From AP-15 sp963733945 (GTDB lineage: Bacteria; Pseudomonadota; Alphaproteobacteria; ATCC43930; CGMCC-115725): a stretch of DNA of 64,000 nucleotides. Location of the stretch: the NCBI GenBank assembly GCA_963733945.1, contig CAVTFD010000011.1, positions 186,001 through 250,000 of the forward strand, given 5' to 3'. The notes below the pieces were generated by a model. That model ran no database searches. It had not been told where the DNA came from and saw only the letters and a program-made list of their open reading frames with translations. The position numbers and the translations under genes were made by a program. This document shows, piece by piece, positions 61,621 through 64,000 of the stretch (position 1 is the first letter of the stretch; each line of letters begins with the position of its first letter).

Positions 61621-63075
61621 ATGACTGCCTCAATCGATACAATCGGCACGGTCCGCTCGCTGTCGCAAGAGGGCTACAAATACGGCTTTGTCACCGATAT
61701 CGAAGCCGATGAGGCACCGCCCGGCCTCAGCGAGGAAACGGTTCATTTCATTTCGGCCAAAAAGGGCGAACCCGAATGGCTGCTCGAATGGCGGCTCGCG
61801 GCGTTTCGCGCCTGGGAGAAGATGACGCCGCCCAATTGGGCCAAGCTCAATCTGGCGCCGATCGATTATCAAGCGGCCACCTATTACTCCGCGCCGAAGC
61901 AGAATGCCGGCCCGAAATCGTTGGACGAAGTCGACCCCGAGCTGCTGCGCACCTATGAGAAGCTCGGAATCCCTTTGCGCGAGCGCGAGGCATTGGCCGG
62001 GGTCGCGGTCGACGCCGTGTTCGACAGCATCTCGGTAGCGACGACGTTCAAGGGCGAGCTGGCGAAGCTCGGCATCATCTTCTGCTCGTTCGGCGAGGCG
62101 GTGCGCGAGCATCCCGAACTCGTCCGCAAATACCTCGGCACGGTCGTGCCGCAGAACGACAATTTCTTCGCGGCGTTGAATTCGGCGGTATTCAGCGACG
62201 GATCGTTTGCGTATGTGCCGCCGGGGGTGCGCTGCCCGATGGAGCTCAGCACCTATTTCCGCATCAATGCTGCTAAGACCGGACAGTTCGAGCGCACCCT
62301 GCTAATCGCCGACAAGGGCAGCTATGTCAGCTATCTCGAAGGCTGCACCGCACCCCAGCGCGACGAGAACCAGCTCCATGCCGCGGTCGTCGAGCTGATC
62401 GCGCATGAAGACGCGCAGATCAAATATTCGACGGTGCAGAATTGGTACCCCGGCGATGCCGAGGGCAAGGGAGGCATCTACAATTTCGTGACCAAGCGCG
62501 GCGCCTGCCGTGGCGCCAGGGCAAAGATCTCGTGGACCCAGGTCGAGACTGGCTCGGCGATCACCTGGAAATACCCGAGCTGCATCCTCGAAGGCGACCA
62601 CTCGATCGGCGAGTTCTATTCGGTCGCGATCACCAACAACCGCCAGCAGGCCGATACCGGGACCAAGATGATCCATATCGGCAAGGACACCCGCTCGACG
62701 ATCGTCTCGAAAGGGATCTCGGCCGGACATGGCCAGAACACCTATCGCGGGCTGGTGCGGGTGCAGCCGAGGGCGGCGGGCGCGCGCAACCACACCCAAT
62801 GCGACTCGCTGCTGATCGGCGAGCGCTGCGGCGCGCATACCGTGCCCTATATCGAGGTGCGGAACCCCTCTGCCAGGATCGAGCACGAGGCGACGACCTC
62901 GAAGATCAGCGATGACCAACTATTCTACTGCCGGCAGCGCGGTTTAAGCACCGAAGATGCGGTGTCGTTGATCGTCAACGGCTTCTGCAAAGAAGTGCTC
63001 AAGGAATTGCCGATGGAGTTTGCCGTCGAGGCTCAAAAGCTCCTCGCCGTCAGTCTCGAAGGCAGCGTGGGGTGA
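61621..63075 (+). CDS. sufB: Fe-S cluster assembly scaffold protein SufB
   Basis: A 484-residue SufB, part of the SufBC2D scaffold on which iron-sulfur clusters are built in the cytoplasm. Conserved segments include YVPPGVRCPMELSTYFRINA, EGCTAPQ (the cysteine close to the persulfide path), NFVTKRGACRGARAKISW and CDSLLIGERCGAHTVPY. Length matches the family. It has a start at 61621, after the regulator. A small coiled-coil gene, not a known suf gene, comes between it and sufC. Confidence 0.96.
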   Translation: MTASIDTIGTVRSLSQEGYKYGFVTDIEADEAPPGLSEETVHFISAKKGEPEWLLEWRLAAFRAWEKMTPPNWAKLNLAPIDYQAATYYSAPKQNAGPKSLDEVDPELLRTYEKLGIPLREREALAGVAVDAVFDSISVATTFKGELAKLGIIFCSFGEAVREHPELVRKYLGTVVPQNDNFFAALNSAVFSDGSFAYVPPGVRCPMELSTYFRINAAKTGQFERTLLIADKGSYVSYLEGCTAPQRDENQLHAAVVELIAHEDAQIKYSTVQNWYPGDAEGKGGIYNFVTKRGACRGARAKISWTQVETGSAITWKYPSCILEGDHSIGEFYSVAITNNRQQADTGTKMIHIGKDTRSTIVSKGISAGHGQNTYRGLVRVQPRAAGARNHTQCDSLLIGERCGAHTVPYIEVRNPSARIEHEATTSKISDDQLFYCRQRGLSTEDAVSLIVNGFCKEVLKELPMEFAVEAQKLLAVSLEGSVG

Positions 63076-63079
63076 CGCG

Positions 63080-63349
63080 ATGAGCGACCAAACCGTCACG
63101 CTCGAATTTGTCGGCGGGCGGCTCTTAGGGCTGACCGCGGAGGTGCGCGAGTTGCAGCAACGTTTCTCTGGCATGGAAGTGCGCTTGGGGGCACTCGAAA
63201 CCCGGTTCTCGGGACTGGAGATGCGCTTTGCCGGCCTGGAAGCCCGTTTTGATGGCATGGAACGGCGCATGGCCGTGCTGGAAGAGCGCATCACACACCT
63301 GATCTCTCTGGTCGTGCGCATCGCCGAGCGGCAGGGAATACGTGAGTGA
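63080..63349 (+). CDS. Coiled-coil protein inserted between sufB and sufC
   Basis: An 89-residue protein, 4 bp after the sufB stop. Residues 30-70 are a repeating heptad pattern, e.g. RFSGMEVRLGALETRFSG and RFAGLEARFDGMERRMAVLE, predicted to form a coiled coil; the N-terminus (TLEFVGGRLLGLTAEVREL) is amphipathic and the end is hydrophobic/basic (LISLVVRIAERQG). There is no signal. Similar short proteins with such heptads exist as phage-fibre-like or anti-phage adaptor-like hypotheticals, but it is not a recognised suf component. Its place argues for co-expression with SufB and SufC. Confidence 0.75.
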   Translation: MSDQTVTLEFVGGRLLGLTAEVRELQQRFSGMEVRLGALETRFSGLEMRFAGLEARFDGMERRMAVLEERITHLISLVVRIAERQGIRE

Positions 63350-63409
63350 CGGGTCGATTAAGGCCCATGTCAGGGCAGCTTGTGGATTTTCGCAGAAAAA
63401 AGGTCTGTC

Positions 63410-64000
63410 GTGCTTGAAATCAAAAACCTTCACGCGCGCCTCGCCGATGGCCGCGAGATCCTCAAAGGCATCGATCTCTCGGTCGAGAGCGGCGAAGTGC
63501 ATGCGATTATGGGGCCGAACGGCTCGGGCAAAAGCACGCTCGCCGCGGTGCTGGCCGGCCGCGACGGCTACGAGGTCACCCAGGGCGCAGTTGAATACCT
63601 CGGCCGCGATCTGCTGGCGATGCCGGCCGACGAGCGGGCGCGCGAGGGCCTATTTCTGGCGTTTCAATACCCGGTCGAAATCCCCGGGGTGAACAATATG
63701 TATTTCCTGCGCACCGCACTTAACGCCGGCCGCCGCCACCGCGGCGAGCCTGAGCTCGACGCCGGCCAGTTCCTGCGCGCGGTCCGGGCCAAGCTTAGAG
63801 AACTCGACATCGGCGAGGACCTGTTGCAGCGCGCGGTCAATGTAGGGTTCTCCGGCGGCGAGAAGAAACGCAACGAGATCTTTCAGATGGCGATGCTGGA
63901 GCCGCGCCTGGCGATCCTCGACGAAACCGACAGCGGGCTCGACATCGACGCGCTGCGCACCGTCGCGACCGGCGTCAACCGGCAGCGCGCCCCCGACCGC
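63410..64000 (+). CDS. sufC: Fe-S assembly ATPase SufC, cut by the window end
   Basis: The first 197 codons of SufC, the ABC-type ATPase of the SufBC2D complex. The Walker A motif GPNGSGKST is at residues 35-43, Q-loop FLAFQYPVEIPGV, signature FSGGEKKRNEI and Walker B LAILDETDSGLDIDAL; the last has the unusual SufC ETDSG sequence instead of DEPTSG. It starts with GTG at 63410 after an A-rich AAAAAAGG region. The gene continues past the window, where sufD and sufS are expected. Confidence 0.95.
   Translation, partial: MLEIKNLHARLADGREILKGIDLSVESGEVHAIMGPNGSGKSTLAAVLAGRDGYEVTQGAVEYLGRDLLAMPADERAREGLFLAFQYPVEIPGVNNMYFLRTALNAGRRHRGEPELDAGQFLRAVRAKLRELDIGEDLLQRAVNVGFSGGEKKRNEIFQMAMLEPRLAILDETDSGLDIDALRTVATGVNRQRAPDR

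Overview
The window reads as chromosomal DNA of a GC-rich alphaproteobacterium, most likely a soil or plant-associated member of the Rhodospirillales or Hyphomicrobiales. This is inferred from gene content and from the intergenic palindromes, not from a marker gene: no rRNA or tRNA was recognised. Supporting content is a full hopanoid locus, a Coq7-type ubiquinone hydroxylase domain, cytochrome c maturation genes, a SUF iron-sulfur operon and bradyrhizobia-like repeats. Two genes of coenzyme F420 biosynthesis (cofC and a fused fbiC) are less usual for this class.

Layout. 0-8.8 kb is catabolic/accessory: a CmcJ/NvfI-type oxidoreductase, an amidohydrolase broken by one in-frame TAA, an MFS transporter, a zinc alcohol dehydrogenase, a large sulfatase and a DUF882 peptidase-like protein. 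8.8-13.1 kb holds the F420 pair and an RlpA-like protein. 13.7-22.1 kb holds a RutE-like nitroreductase, an SMR exporter, an NCS1 permease, an extradiol dioxygenase, two small membrane proteins, and a three-gene unit of D-2-hydroxyacid dehydrogenase, Gfo/Idh/MocA oxidoreductase and a dehydroquinase-like protein that lacks the expected catalytic residues. About 21.7-32.2 kb is dense in apparent single-base frameshifts: a transglycosylase, an ABC transporter, a MetE-like protein and two adenylate-cyclase/TPR proteins are broken, while Uma2, a DedA-like protein, a DsbB-Coq7 reading frame and a toxin-antitoxin pair are open. 33.5-41.1 kb has a transglutaminase-like protein, a CoA-transferase, a repeat-rich 1-kb gap, a secreted protein, a lower-GC PEP-CTERM segment bracketed by ~0.3-kb direct repeats, and an acyl-CoA-dehydrogenase-like gene whose first codons lie in one repeat.

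41.4-57.8 kb is the best-defined block: ccmF-ccmH-ccmI followed after 52 bp by hpnA-hpnC-hpnD-hpnE-shc-hpnG, mostly joined by 4-base ATGA/GTGA overlaps. Then come hpnH-ispH on the opposite strand and hpnI-hpnJ-hpnK. Together these predict farnesyl diphosphate to squalene (HpnC/D/E), squalene to hopene (Shc), side-chain addition (HpnH, HpnG) and a glucosamine/cyclitol-ether head group (HpnI, HpnK, HpnJ), with IspH supplying isoprenoid precursor. The window ends with a two-component system and, divergently, the Rrf2 regulator-sufB-(coiled-coil gene)-sufC operon, cut by the window edge.

The points most worth a second look are the dehydroquinase-like protein and its oxidoreductase neighbours, the repeat-bracketed PEP-CTERM segment, the toxin-antitoxin pair next to a truncated cyclase, the coiled-coil gene inside suf, and the DsbB-Coq7 reading frame. 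Several homopolymer-associated frameshifts could be sequencing errors, so claims of fusion or gene decay are conditional on read-level checking.
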